NCBI GenBank assembly: GCA_018265615.1
Contig: JABLYX010000002.1
Location: 1 to 64,000 of the forward strand
Direction of reading: 5' to 3'
DNA: 64,000 nucleotides
From: Lentisphaeria bacterium
GTDB taxonomy: Bacteria > Verrucomicrobiota > Lentisphaeria > Victivallales > Victivallaceae
The notes under the pieces are model-generated. The model saw nothing but the letters and a program-made list of their open reading frames with translations. It had not been told where the DNA came from and did not search any database. Made by a program: the position numbers and the translations under genes. Within the stretch, counting starts at the first letter, position 1, and every line of letters begins with the position of its first letter. Below, piece after piece: positions 40,003 through 49,169 of the stretch.

Positions 40003-42432
40003 ATGAAAAAAGGATTGCCTGGCATTGCACTTCTGCTGCCGCTTCTCGCCGGGGCGGAGACGGTTTTCTCCGACGGTTTCGAATCGGGTTTCAGCAAATG
40101 GGACATCCAGAAGAGCCCGGTTGAACTCACGCTCGACGGTGTGAGCAGCGAGGGCGCGCAGTCGGCCCGCATCCGCTACCGGACCGGAGCGAAGATCGAG
40201 CGGAAATGGGCGAACGTGATCTATTCGAAACCGGTTCCGGCGCAGAAGGGCCTCTACCGCCTGACCGCGAAATTGCAGTTTCCGGAGAATTACGGCTGCG
40301 CGGTCGGCGTGGTTTTCTGCGACAGGGATAAGAAGCGGCTCTCCGCGAACAGCATCCATTACGGGAGCAAGCCCGGTTCCGCGACGGAGTGGTACGACCA
40401 CGTTGTGGAGGCCCCGGCCTATTATGATGAAACCGCCTGGGTGTATGTGAAAATTTCGATGCCGGTCTGGCTGAGCCAGACTTTCCGCATCGACGATGTG
40501 AAGATCGAGCGGCTGCCGGACGGCCCGCAGCCTCCGCCGTGGAAGCCGCAATACAAGCTGCGCCCGGAGGAGGCTGCGAGGCTGACCGCCGCCGATTTCC
40601 CGGGGCCGGACGGGATCGTGTACCCCGATTTCACCCGCGCCGGAGTTCGCCCCGGAATCCATGACCGTGCCGATGCCGTCGTCCTGAAGCTCTCCGACTT
40701 CGGCGTGAAGGCGGACGACGGGAAGGATTGCTCCGCCGCGTTCGAAGCGGCAGTTGCGGCGCTCCCGCCGGAGGGCGGAGTAATCCGGCTCGACGCCGGG
40801 CGCTACCGGCTCAGCCGGCTTCTGCTCATCACGCGCGACAACGTCATGATCCGCGGCGCGGGGCGCGACCGCACAAAACTCGATCTCGATTACGATACCG
40901 GCGACGGCAGGATCGATCTCTACGGGCTTAAGGATGGGAGCGTCGTTTCCCCGCAGGAGACGATCCACCTGATTGCGCGCCCGCAGCAGCTGGTCCGGCT
41001 CCGCCTCGAACTCGACGGCAGGCCGTTTCGCGACTATGCCCGGAGCCTCCACTCCGGCAACCAGTCGTTCACGGCCGGGCAATTGCCGGAGGCCGTTACA
41101 CCGGGAAAGCACAAGCTTGCCGGAGTCGCGGTTTACAGCGATAAAAGCGAATTCCGCAAAGAGATCACCATTGAGGTCAGACCCGGCGTCGCCCCGGTGC
41201 TGCCGCCGTGGACGCTTTCCGGCGTCATCAATTTCCGCGGCAACGGGTATGCCGGGCCGGAATATCTGCTTGCAGAAGACGGTGTGCGCGGCAGTGATAC
41301 GATCGTGTTGAAAGATGTGAACCATCCGTTCCGCCCCGGCGACGCGGTGAATTTGAAGGCGCCGGAGACGCCGCGCCGCCGTGCCGAAACCCGGAACGCA
41401 TGCCGTTGGGGGAGCTTCCGCAGCACGATCCTCTTCATCGACCGGGTGGACGGCGCGAAGATCACCTTCAATCAGCCGATGCGGATCGATTATCCGGTCG
41501 TGGACGGCGCGTTCATCCGCCGGGCGGAACTCGTGAAAGGCGGCGGCGTCGAGGGGATGACGATCGAGATGAAGAACGACTACTGGCTCTCAAGCGTGCT
41601 CTTCCACTACGCGAGCGACTGCCGCGCACGGGATGTCAGGGTCGTCAGATGCGGACGCAATCCGGTCTACGCCTATCATGCGAAGTTCTGTTCGATTTTG
41701 GAATGCGAGTTCGACGACGGCTGGTTCAAGGGCGGCGGCGGCACCTCCTACGTCGGCTGGGAGGCCTCCTACGATTGCCTGATGGACGGCGTTGTGACGC
41801 GCCGCATGCGCCATGCGCCGATGCTGCAGTGGTCGGCTTCCGGCAATGTGATCCGCAACGGTGTTTTCCACAACAGCGACGCCCAGTGGCACTCCGGGTG
41901 GACGAATGAGAATCTGTTCGAAAACTGCTCCATCGTTTCGGACACGACCGAGAACGGCGGCTACGGCTACGGGCTGCTCGCCTCCGCCCCGGAGGACGGC
42001 GCGCACGGCCCGAACGGACCCCGGAACGTCGTTTACAACTGCGACGTTTTCGGCGGCAAGGGTGGCGTCTGGCTCGGCGGCATGAACGAAAACTGGATTT
42101 TCGCGCACAACCGTTTCCGGGCTGAAGCCATGGAAGGGATTTTCCTGAAAGCGACGAGCTTCGATCATATTCTCTACGGCAACACGTTCATTCTGAAGTC
42201 GGAGAAGGCTCCGCTCATTCTCTTCGGCTCCGCCGACTGCGGCGGCGTAGAGTTGCGTGAAAACCGCATCTACGGCGGCAGCGGCAAGCTCTCGCAGGGG
42301 CTCAGCGGGCCGTTCCGGGCGGAGGGCAACCGTTTCTTCCCGTACCGGAAAGACGCCCCGCGCCCGCAGCCGGCCGTCCCGTCGATCTACGAGTACCAGC
42401 TCAGGCAGCGGGGTGGTTCAGGTCAGAAATAG
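40003..42432 (+). CDS. Secreted beta-helix protein with N-terminal binding domain (module II enzyme)
   Basis: An 809-residue exported protein. ATG 40003 has AGGGGG 6 bp upstream (ATG 39997 is too close) and gives signal peptide MKKGLPGIALLLPLLAGAE. Residues about 20-165 look like a carbohydrate-binding beta-sandwich (VFSDGFESGFSKWDI). From LKLSDFGVKADDGKDCSAAF (about 225) a pectate-lyase-like beta-helix begins (GGVIRLDAGRYRLSRLLLI), interrupted at about 305-440 by an Ig/sandwich-like insertion (LIARPQQLVRLRLELDG to TIEVRPG), and resumes to the end. Catalytic family not assignable; polysaccharide lyase or glycosidase likely. The stop overlaps the convergent module III enzyme by 10 bp. Confidence 0.8.
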   Translation: MKKGLPGIALLLPLLAGAETVFSDGFESGFSKWDIQKSPVELTLDGVSSEGAQSARIRYRTGAKIERKWANVIYSKPVPAQKGLYRLTAKLQFPENYGCAVGVVFCDRDKKRLSANSIHYGSKPGSATEWYDHVVEAPAYYDETAWVYVKISMPVWLSQTFRIDDVKIERLPDGPQPPPWKPQYKLRPEEAARLTAADFPGPDGIVYPDFTRAGVRPGIHDRADAVVLKLSDFGVKADDGKDCSAAFEAAVAALPPEGGVIRLDAGRYRLSRLLLITRDNVMIRGAGRDRTKLDLDYDTGDGRIDLYGLKDGSVVSPQETIHLIARPQQLVRLRLELDGRPFRDYARSLHSGNQSFTAGQLPEAVTPGKHKLAGVAVYSDKSEFRKEITIEVRPGVAPVLPPWTLSGVINFRGNGYAGPEYLLAEDGVRGSDTIVLKDVNHPFRPGDAVNLKAPETPRRRAETRNACRWGSFRSTILFIDRVDGAKITFNQPMRIDYPVVDGAFIRRAELVKGGGVEGMTIEMKNDYWLSSVLFHYASDCRARDVRVVRCGRNPVYAYHAKFCSILECEFDDGWFKGGGGTSYVGWEASYDCLMDGVVTRRMRHAPMLQWSASGNVIRNGVFHNSDAQWHSGWTNENLFENCSIVSDTTENGGYGYGLLASAPEDGAHGPNGPRNVVYNCDVFGGKGGVWLGGMNENWIFAHNRFRAEAMEGIFLKATSFDHILYGNTFILKSEKAPLILFGSADCGGVELRENRIYGGSGKLSQGLSGPFRAEGNRFFPYRKDAPRPQPAVPSIYEYQLRQRGGSGQK

Positions 42433-45400
42433 AATTTCACTTCGCCTTTCAGGGCAGGAAGCTTCAGCTTGAACACATCGTTTTCATACTGGAGCTGTGC
42501 GAGCGGGAGTTCCCGGCCGTCTGCTTCGATCCGGACGATTTTCCGGGGCGCGCTCCCCTCCACAGTGAAGGGAATGGCGGAGCTGAGCGCGGCCGTCAGG
42601 CAGCGGGAACTGCGGTCATAGGTCAGCTTTTCGAGCGCCGCCGGCTCCCAGTTAATCAGGAAAATCCGGTCGACGCTGCCTTGCCATACGGCGAAGAAGC
42701 CGGAATTATTGACGCTCTCCTGACTTTTGGTACGGTCGATCCAGATTCTGTAATCGCGATCGATCTCCGCGCGGTCCCAATCGGGCAGCCAGCAGCGCAT
42801 GGCCAGATGCGCCGCGGTCCGGGTCGGATTGAACGGCATTTTGCGCCAACCGCTGAAATCCCCGCCGGTGAAATATCGGTCCATCAGGACCTTCTGGAAA
42901 TCGGTCATCGTTTTCCGGCCGGGGAGCTGCATCAGGAATTGGAACATCTCCGGCTGCTGCCCCTGCCAGCAGAGCGTCATGGCCACGTGGTCCAGGCCGA
43001 CGCCGGACTTGCTGTCGGCCCACTCCAGATTCGGCCCGCTCTCCGAAAAACCGTTTACCCACAAACGGGGATATTCCCCGGCCGGGTCGAGGTATTGCTG
43101 GAACGTCAGCCGCAGGGCCGTGGCGGGGGCGATCTTGCTGCGGAGATAGGCGAGCCGCTCCCAATCTTCCCGGCTGCCGGCCTGGCGGGCCATCTGCTCC
43201 GCCGCCGCCACGCCCAGGAAACCGATGGTGTCCATGTCGATGCCGCCGAAGAGAATACCCTCCCGTGCGGAGGTCATCGGAATCGCCCAGTCATTGACGA
43301 CCTCGCAGAAGCGGATTACATCCATCACACGCGGCCAGAGGGTCCTGACATGCTCCCAGTCGCCGCTGTATTTTGCGTAAAGGTAGAGGCTGTAGCACGA
43401 TGCCCCGACGCCGGAATTGATATCGCCGTACATGGCGGGGGAAACCTTATTGTCGATCCAGAGGCTGGCCAGATAGCGGCGGCTGCCGAAGAGTTCCCGG
43501 CGCGGCACCCAGGAGAAATCGCTGAAAGCGTTGACGGTGGTCGTCTTCAGCGTCTCCAGGATCCGCCCGCGGTAGGCGTCGCCGAGAAAGCTCATGCCGA
43601 AAAGGGCGTTGCCGACGCGCAGCGGCGTGTATGCCGTCCGCCAGGAGTCGGCGACATAATGCCGTTCCTCCGGGGCCGGTTCGGGCTGCGCCAGGAATTT
43701 TTCCGCCAGAACGTCATTGAACGGGCGGTGTTCCGCGAGGGCGGGGAATGCCGCGTGCCGGTTGAGCGGGACCGGCAGCGTGTAACCGGTTCGGCTGCCC
43801 GGGTTCCAGGCGTAGGGCCCGGCCGGGGTCCTGATGATGTGCGCCGGGTCCAGCGGCAGATTTCCCCAGCCGAAACGGGAGTATCCCCAGCTCAGGATAG
43901 GCGGCAGCGGCGCGTAATCCGGGGCACGGAAGCGTTTGCCGCCCCAGCGTTCGTATTCAAATGTGTTGTGAATGAATAGTGTTTCTTCCTCGATCCGGTA
44001 AAATTCCGTGCAGCGGTAGGGGTAGTTGCGGAGCATTCCGGAGAGGAGCGATGCCCGTTCCCGGATTTTTCCGGCTTCCCAGTTGTCGTTGAGGAGGCCG
44101 TGGAAGCTGCTGGAGATTCCGAAACGCCCGCTCGGCAGATGGATGCCGCTCCGATCGAAACGGACCGTTCCCCGGTCGAGCGTGAAGAGCACCGCCGCCG
44201 CCCGATCGCCCCAGAATGCCGGGCGGTTGATCCCGCCCCAGATCGCGACGATCCACGGTTCGGCAAGCTCGGACATCTCCACCTGACCGGAACCGGAGAT
44301 CACCCCGGAGAGCGTGATGACCAGGGTCGGGCCGATCCTGCCGGTTTGTGCGTCGCGGCCGGCATCGCGGAAAAAGCGGTTCTCATCCTCGTCCGGCGCG
44401 CCGGAACGTCTGGGGATGTCGCCGCCGCCGCGCGAGCTGATGGCCAGCGGAACGGAACACTCTCCCAGAAAACCGGGAGCAAGCGTGGAGGTCAGCCAGG
44501 TGAGTTCGGCCCCGTTGCGCAGTTTCAGCTTGCGGCGCATGTGGGTCCACGAGCTTTCGATCTCCTCGTTCGCGCCGGAACCCATGCCGCGAATGTTCCA
44601 CGGTTGGGCGGAGTCGAGCTCGCCGGGAGCGGTATCGTCGCCGTCGACGTAAAGGTCGAATTTCTGGCGCCGCAGGGGATCCCGCGCTCCGGCCGTGTAG
44701 GTGTGGAACCAGAGGTCGCCCACTACTTCGGAAAGCAGTCCGTTGTAGGTGGAGTTGCCGAAGCGTCCGCCGGAGGAGTAGCTCATCCCCTCCCGCCAGA
44801 GCTTTCCGTCGATCTTTCGTGTCGGAGGCGCGAATTCGCCGAGCTCATACCATGGAAAATCCGCGCTTCCGGCGGGAACCACGGGACGGATGCCGTGCAG
44901 CCGGAACCCGGGATCGGCTTCCGTCGAAGCGTTCCCGATAAAGATGTTCCGGAAATGGCAGGGTTTCCAGTCGACGCCGTATTTTCCCGTCTCCTGAAAC
45001 GCGCTGACCGGCAGCGTATATTTGTGCGTGCCGGGCTTCAGCGCAAGCTCCGGCGCCCGGTAAAGCAGCCGCGGATGGACGATGTTGGCCGTCAGCGGAA
45101 CGGTTATGGTGCGTTCCGCTTCGATCTCCAGTTCCAGCGCTTCGGTCGCCATCGGAAACGGCATGGCCGAGGTGGAATAGGTGACGGGAGCAAATTCTCC
45201 GTCTCCCATCAGGGCGATTCCTCCCCACTCCGCGCTGCTTTTCCCCGGATAGGCGGAGCGGATGTCGAAGCTCAGCTTGTCGACGCGACCGTTGATCGGA
45301 ATCGCCTGAACATCATGGTCCTTCGAGAATTCAAAAAGCTGTTTCGGCCCGTTGTTGACGGAAACTGCAAGCTCGCGGATTCTGGCCGCTCCGGCATTTT

Positions 45401-46172
45401 TCGTCTGGCGAAATGCGACCAGCCCGATTGTACGGCCTTTGGGAAATGTGATGCTGATCCGGCTGCCGGAGAGGGGGCGGAAAACCGCTTCCTTCCGGGC
45501 CGTGAAAGCGGCGGAAAGAGTTTGCGGCGCCTTTCGGGCCCCGTTGATCCCGGATGCGCTGAAGTCCGGCGGATTCCATTCCGTGACCGTCAGCGGCCGC
45601 AGGCGCTCCCCGTGCAGCGCCTGCCTCGCCGGCATTTCACGGCCGTCGGCGGCATCGGCGGCGGCGGCGGGAGATTTTGACGGGAAATAACCGATTTCAC
45701 CGATGTTTCCCCATTGGATTTTATTCACGGAATGTACGCCGGTCACCTTTATCTTCAAATATGTTACATCCGCATTGATCGGAATCGCCAGTACTTTTTC
45801 CGGTGCTTTGCCGCCGGGATTGGCCGCCTGTTTCTCCAGATTGGCGGTGAGGGTGTGATTGCGGTTGACATTAATCTCCAGGGAGGCGGGGTGTGCCCAG
45901 TTGCCCCATCCGGTTCGGGTGAGGGACAAAGCGGCCATCGGCAGCGGCTTGTTGAACTCCAATGTGAGCTCGGAACCGTTCAGCCTGTCGAATTTCGGGA
46001 ACGTGTTCAACCGGCCGTCGAAGCAGAGTTCCGGTTTTTCCGGCACGCTTTTTTTGCCGCTGACGGCAGTTGCTCTGAAGCTGCCGGAGGAGAACTGCTG
46101 CGGCTGCTCTCCGGCTCCGGAGAATACGCCCGACAAAAGAATCCCCACGATGAGGACAGAAGAAATTTTCAT
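42423..46172 (-). CDS. Large secreted glycoside hydrolase-like protein (module III enzyme)
   Basis: A 1249-residue exported protein with signal peptide MKISSVLIVGILLSGVFSGA and AAGGAG ribosome site. The N-terminal about 350 residues contain two discoidin/galactose-binding-like segments (KPELCFDGRLNTFPKFDRLN; ISITFPKGRTIGLVAFRQT). The middle is beta-rich. The last about 400 residues are helical and look like an (alpha/alpha)6 barrel (YSLYLYAKYSGDWEHVRTLW, DWAIPMTSAREGILFGGIDM, NGFSESGPNLEWADSKSGVG), as in glycosidases acting on alpha-glucans or rhamnosides. No family could be named. Third gene of module III after the pseudopilin. Confidence 0.75.
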   Translation of the reverse strand: MKISSVLIVGILLSGVFSGAGEQPQQFSSGSFRATAVSGKKSVPEKPELCFDGRLNTFPKFDRLNGSELTLEFNKPLPMAALSLTRTGWGNWAHPASLEINVNRNHTLTANLEKQAANPGGKAPEKVLAIPINADVTYLKIKVTGVHSVNKIQWGNIGEIGYFPSKSPAAAADAADGREMPARQALHGERLRPLTVTEWNPPDFSASGINGARKAPQTLSAAFTARKEAVFRPLSGSRISITFPKGRTIGLVAFRQTKNAGAARIRELAVSVNNGPKQLFEFSKDHDVQAIPINGRVDKLSFDIRSAYPGKSSAEWGGIALMGDGEFAPVTYSTSAMPFPMATEALELEIEAERTITVPLTANIVHPRLLYRAPELALKPGTHKYTLPVSAFQETGKYGVDWKPCHFRNIFIGNASTEADPGFRLHGIRPVVPAGSADFPWYELGEFAPPTRKIDGKLWREGMSYSSGGRFGNSTYNGLLSEVVGDLWFHTYTAGARDPLRRQKFDLYVDGDDTAPGELDSAQPWNIRGMGSGANEEIESSWTHMRRKLKLRNGAELTWLTSTLAPGFLGECSVPLAISSRGGGDIPRRSGAPDEDENRFFRDAGRDAQTGRIGPTLVITLSGVISGSGQVEMSELAEPWIVAIWGGINRPAFWGDRAAAVLFTLDRGTVRFDRSGIHLPSGRFGISSSFHGLLNDNWEAGKIRERASLLSGMLRNYPYRCTEFYRIEEETLFIHNTFEYERWGGKRFRAPDYAPLPPILSWGYSRFGWGNLPLDPAHIIRTPAGPYAWNPGSRTGYTLPVPLNRHAAFPALAEHRPFNDVLAEKFLAQPEPAPEERHYVADSWRTAYTPLRVGNALFGMSFLGDAYRGRILETLKTTTVNAFSDFSWVPRRELFGSRRYLASLWIDNKVSPAMYGDINSGVGASCYSLYLYAKYSGDWEHVRTLWPRVMDVIRFCEVVNDWAIPMTSAREGILFGGIDMDTIGFLGVAAAEQMARQAGSREDWERLAYLRSKIAPATALRLTFQQYLDPAGEYPRLWVNGFSESGPNLEWADSKSGVGLDHVAMTLCWQGQQPEMFQFLMQLPGRKTMTDFQKVLMDRYFTGGDFSGWRKMPFNPTRTAAHLAMRCWLPDWDRAEIDRDYRIWIDRTKSQESVNNSGFFAVWQGSVDRIFLINWEPAALEKLTYDRSSRCLTAALSSAIPFTVEGSAPRKIVRIEADGRELPLAQLQYENDVFKLKLPALKGEVKFYF

Positions 46173-46194
46173 GATGCGGAACTCCTTGTATCGA

Positions 46195-46848
46195 TCAGAT
46201 CATATCCTGGTAGAGGCGCAGGAAATTGTTCGATTTGATCTCCTGCCGGGTATGTGCCGCCGCATGGCCGTCGATGAAACCGAGATTACTTCGCATATTA
46301 TGCAGGTAATCTGTTCCGTCGTCGTTGACTCCGCCTTGTGAACGCTTGTATTCGACCGTGTACGGCCATTGCCAGCAGTGCCCCCCGATCCCTTTTTTCT
46401 GGTGGGTTTCGGAGAAAAGGATGCATTGCGACGGTTTTTTGATTCTGCTGAATTTGTAGAAGGTGTCGGTGGTGGCGACAAAACTTCCCCATGGCGCGCC
46501 GTAGGAGAGTATATGCTGCCCCGTCGGCAGCGTCGGAGACGGCGTATCTTTGGGACACGAAAACGCATCGGAATTTTTATCCAGATATTTCAGTGTTATA
46601 TAGCGCTGAAAATATTTCCTCACCTCGAAGTAGCCGTCACAGTCATTCTGATACATCGCACTGTATGCCGTCAACTGGCGGACATTGTTCAGGCAGGAGT
46701 TGGCCTTTCCCCGTTCCCGCGCCTGGTTCAGCGCCGGCAGCAGCATTGCCGCGAGAATTGCGATGATCGCAATAACGATCAGCAATTCAATCAGTGTGAA
46801 CGAAGAAGATGAATTGCAGACAGGATCCCGGCAGATGATTTTTTTCAT
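46195..46848 (-). CDS. Pseudopilin-like protein with H-X9-DG motif (module III)
   Basis: A 217-residue protein starting MKKIICRDPVCNSSSSFTLIEL with the type IV prepilin helix (IVIAIIAILAAMLLPALNQA). Position -1 before Phe is Ser instead of Gly. The C-terminus has HNMRSNLGFIDGH, a correct H-X9-DG. ATG 46848 has GGAAAGAAGGGAAAGA upstream. An ATG at 46902 that overlaps the regulator stop (ATGA) has no ribosome site but could be used by coupling, adding 18 residues. The enzyme gene starts 22 bp downstream. Confidence 0.87.
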   Translation of the reverse strand: MKKIICRDPVCNSSSSFTLIELLIVIAIIAILAAMLLPALNQARERGKANSCLNNVRQLTAYSAMYQNDCDGYFEVRKYFQRYITLKYLDKNSDAFSCPKDTPSPTLPTGQHILSYGAPWGSFVATTDTFYKFSRIKKPSQCILFSETHQKKGIGGHCWQWPYTVEYKRSQGGVNDDGTDYLHNMRSNLGFIDGHAAAHTRQEIKSNNFLRLYQDMI

Positions 46849-46898
46849 TCTTTCCCTTCTTTCCTGATAAATATCTGAAAAAGGAACTCTATTTTCTG

Positions 46899-47966
46899 TC
46901 ATTCGCGCGTCGTGTCCAGGGGCGGAATCCGGATATCGACGGCGCGCTCGGCGGGCGTGTGCGTATTCCAGTCGCGCAATTGGCGCAGGGCTTCCTGAAA
47001 GACCTGCTCCACGCTGAAGGTCACGTACTCAATGCCGGGGACGCGCGAAACGGCGGAAGTCGTATTCCGGTGACTCACGATTTTCACATCGCGTCCCGGC
47101 ACAATGCCGAGCCGGGTGAAGGCATTGAAGACCGGCGGCAGGAAGTTTTCGCTCGAGACGATCAGCCCATCCGGGGTGACGGCCTGATTTTTCGAGAATA
47201 TCAGCTCCAGCAGGTTGTCGTAAAAGACCGGCCGCGTATACGTGAGGTTCATCCCCGTGATCCAGGTGCGCGGACAATTCGCCCGGCTTTGCGCCGCCAG
47301 GTCGAAAATGGCCAGGCATTTCGGCATGGAAATATTGTCATAGAGCAGCGCGGCGATATTCCGGCATCCGGCCTCTTCCAGCCGCCGGAGCTGGCAGCGG
47401 AAAAGCTCCACCAGGTCGAATTCGATCTGCGGATAGGGGTGCGGCGCATCCTCCCGCTTCCGGGAGATGATCACCAGCGGGAAGTCCCCCAGCTGCCGTT
47501 GAACCGGCGGCGGCGGCACGCTGAAGATGGAGATGATCCCCGCCAGCAGTCCCCGGCGGACATCCTCAACGATCCGCTCATACTCTTCCATATGAGGCTC
47601 GGCCGGGTCTCCGACGGCGCAGCAGGCGAACGTATGCTCCGGATGCCGCCGTTTGTATTCGTCCGCAATCCGGACGAAGCCGGTCAGAAAAGGATCCGCC
47701 CCCGGCATCGGGACGGTTGTGGAGAGCGGCAGCAGGATCGCAAACCGCGAAAGATGGGGCGGATTGGCGGGGACGCACATGCCGTGCATGCCGCGCGACT
47801 CCAGAAACCCCCAGTCAATCAGTTGATTGATGCATTTCTGGAACGCGCCGACACTGACCGAATACTCCCGCAGAAGCTCCGGCCGGTTCGGCAGTTTTGC
47901 CCCCGGCGGAAACTCCCCGCTGACGATCCGGCTTCGCAGGCATTCCAGTATTTTTTCTGTTTTCAT
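46899..47966 (-). CDS. GntR-type regulator with LacI-like sensor domain (module III)
   Basis: A 355-residue regulator: N-terminal GntR winged helix (KTEKILECLRSRIVSGEFPP, LLREYSVSVGAFQKCINQLI) joined to a periplasmic-binding-protein-like sensor (RFAILLPLSTTVPMPG to NTTSAVSRVPGIEYVTFSVE), an AraR-type architecture that usually binds sugars. It is the first gene of module III, driven by a TTGACA promoter at 48004-48032. Ribosome site is weak. Confidence 0.9.
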   Translation of the reverse strand: MKTEKILECLRSRIVSGEFPPGAKLPNRPELLREYSVSVGAFQKCINQLIDWGFLESRGMHGMCVPANPPHLSRFAILLPLSTTVPMPGADPFLTGFVRIADEYKRRHPEHTFACCAVGDPAEPHMEEYERIVEDVRRGLLAGIISIFSVPPPPVQRQLGDFPLVIISRKREDAPHPYPQIEFDLVELFRCQLRRLEEAGCRNIAALLYDNISMPKCLAIFDLAAQSRANCPRTWITGMNLTYTRPVFYDNLLELIFSKNQAVTPDGLIVSSENFLPPVFNAFTRLGIVPGRDVKIVSHRNTTSAVSRVPGIEYVTFSVEQVFQEALRQLRDWNTHTPAERAVDIRIPPLDTTRE

Positions 47967-48003
47967 TATAAATATTTCAGTTTCTCTATATTTATTTTAT
48001 AAT

Positions 48004-48032
48004 ATTATGGGCTGAAAATAAAATATTGTCAA
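48004..48032 (-). promoter_or_regulatory. Predicted promoter of module III with flanking inverted repeat
   Basis: On the minus strand TTGACA (48032-48027) and CATAAT (48009-48004), 17 bp apart. ATAAAATA (48018-48025) and TATTTTAT (47993-48000) form an inverted repeat across the -10 box and are candidates for regulator binding. Confidence 0.6.
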
Positions 48033-48093
48033 GAGGGATATTGTAAAAAAACGTAAAAAAGTCCATCGAAACCCGGATATTTCCGGTTCGGAC

Positions 48094-48138
48094 GGTAAAA
48101 AAGAGAAAGCCGGACACCGCAGGAAAGCGGCGTCCGGC
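48094..48138 (-). terminator. Terminator of the MoxR/VWA operon
   Basis: On the minus strand GCCGGACGCCGC (48138-48127) pairs with GCGGTGTCCGGC (48120-48109), one G-U, loop TTTCCT, followed by TTTCTCTTTTTT. It begins 17 bp after the VWA stop. Confidence 0.85.
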
Positions 48139-48155
48139 CTGATCGGTGCGCTTTT

Positions 48156-49169
48156 TCAGGGCAGGCGGAGGCGCCAGGTGCACTGGGAGACGTATGCGAG
48201 CGCGACGAACGCGAGCGCGATGAGCGCGAGACGCGGGGCGTACTCCCGGTATTCCGTGTACTTCGGTTGCTCGACGGTGGTTTTCTCGAGCTGGTTGATC
48301 TCTTCCATGACCCGTTTCATCCCCTCGGCGTCGGCGGCGCGGAAGTACTCCCCGCCGGTGATTTTCGCGAGGTTCTGCAGCAGCTTTTCGTCGAAGCTGT
48401 CCGACTGCTGCTGGATGCCGCCGGCGGACACGACGAACGCCCTGTCGCTGCCGATTCCGACGGTGTGGATGACCACGTTGAACTCCTTTGCGAGTTCGGC
48501 CGCCTGCTCCGGCGTGAGTTTGTTCTGCGCGGTGTTGCTGCCGTCGGTGAAGAGCACGAGGACGCGGCGCGGCGCATCGGACTCCTTGAGCCGGCTGACC
48601 CCGGTTCCGAGCGGCGATGCGATGCCGGTCAGGTCCCCGAGAATGCCGGGCTTCAGGTTCTTCAGGTGCGAAAGCAGCCAGGCATGGTCGAGTGTCGGCG
48701 GCGCGAGATTGTAGGCGACCTCCGCGAATCCGACGAGGCCGATGCGGTCGTTCGGACGCGCTTCGATGAATTTACGGATCTCCTCCCTGGCGGTGTCGAG
48801 GCGGTTCTTCAACCTGCCGTCCTCAATCGCGTTCACGAGCTGGCGGCCCGACCTGATATCCGGCGGGACGTCGTAAGCGGACATGCTGCCGGAGAGGTCG
48901 ATCGCAAGCACGATATCGATTCCCTGCGACCGGATCAGGAACTTTTCGTTGCCGATACGGGGCCGGGCGAGCGCGACAATGATGATCGCCAATGCGATCA
49001 GCATGCATTCGAGCGGGAACCCGGGCCGCCGCGCCGCATGGACCGCCGTGAACGGTTCCACGGTCGAAACCGTGATCGACGGCTGCTTCTGGCGGAAGAC
49101 GCAGTAAAGTGCGATGAGCGGCAGCAGCAGCAGCAGCAACAGCAGGTACGGATATGCGAATTCAATCAT
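48156..49169 (-). CDS. VWA domain membrane protein (BatA-like)
   Basis: A 337-residue protein with two N-terminal membrane helices (YLLLLLLLLPLIALYCVF; CMLIALAIIIVALARP), a von Willebrand A domain with an intact MIDAS (DIVLAIDLSGSMSAYD, later LFTDGSNTA) and a C-terminal membrane helix. The layout is that of BatA/aerotolerance proteins, which sit with MoxR ATPases. Last gene of the operon; its ATG overlaps the upstream gene stop. Confidence 0.92.
   Translation of the reverse strand: MIEFAYPYLLLLLLLLPLIALYCVFRQKQPSITVSTVEPFTAVHAARRPGFPLECMLIALAIIIVALARPRIGNEKFLIRSQGIDIVLAIDLSGSMSAYDVPPDIRSGRQLVNAIEDGRLKNRLDTAREEIRKFIEARPNDRIGLVGFAEVAYNLAPPTLDHAWLLSHLKNLKPGILGDLTGIASPLGTGVSRLKESDAPRRVLVLFTDGSNTAQNKLTPEQAAELAKEFNVVIHTVGIGSDRAFVVSAGGIQQQSDSFDEKLLQNLAKITGGEYFRAADAEGMKRVMEEINQLEKTTVEQPKYTEYREYAPRLALIALAFVALAYVSQCTWRLRLP

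Noticed and set aside
44100..45680. 526-codon frame opposite the module III enzyme
   Set aside because: Antisense shadow with Arg/Gly/Asp-rich composition and no ribosome site.
46895..46902. ATGA overlap as the start of the module III pseudopilin
   Set aside because: No ribosome site for ATG 46902, while ATG 46848 has a strong one; overlap may be incidental, so the later start was chosen.
49117..49146. CAG-type triplet repeat
   Set aside because: It encodes the leucine-rich first membrane helix of the VWA protein (LLLLLLLL); ordinary for a signal anchor.
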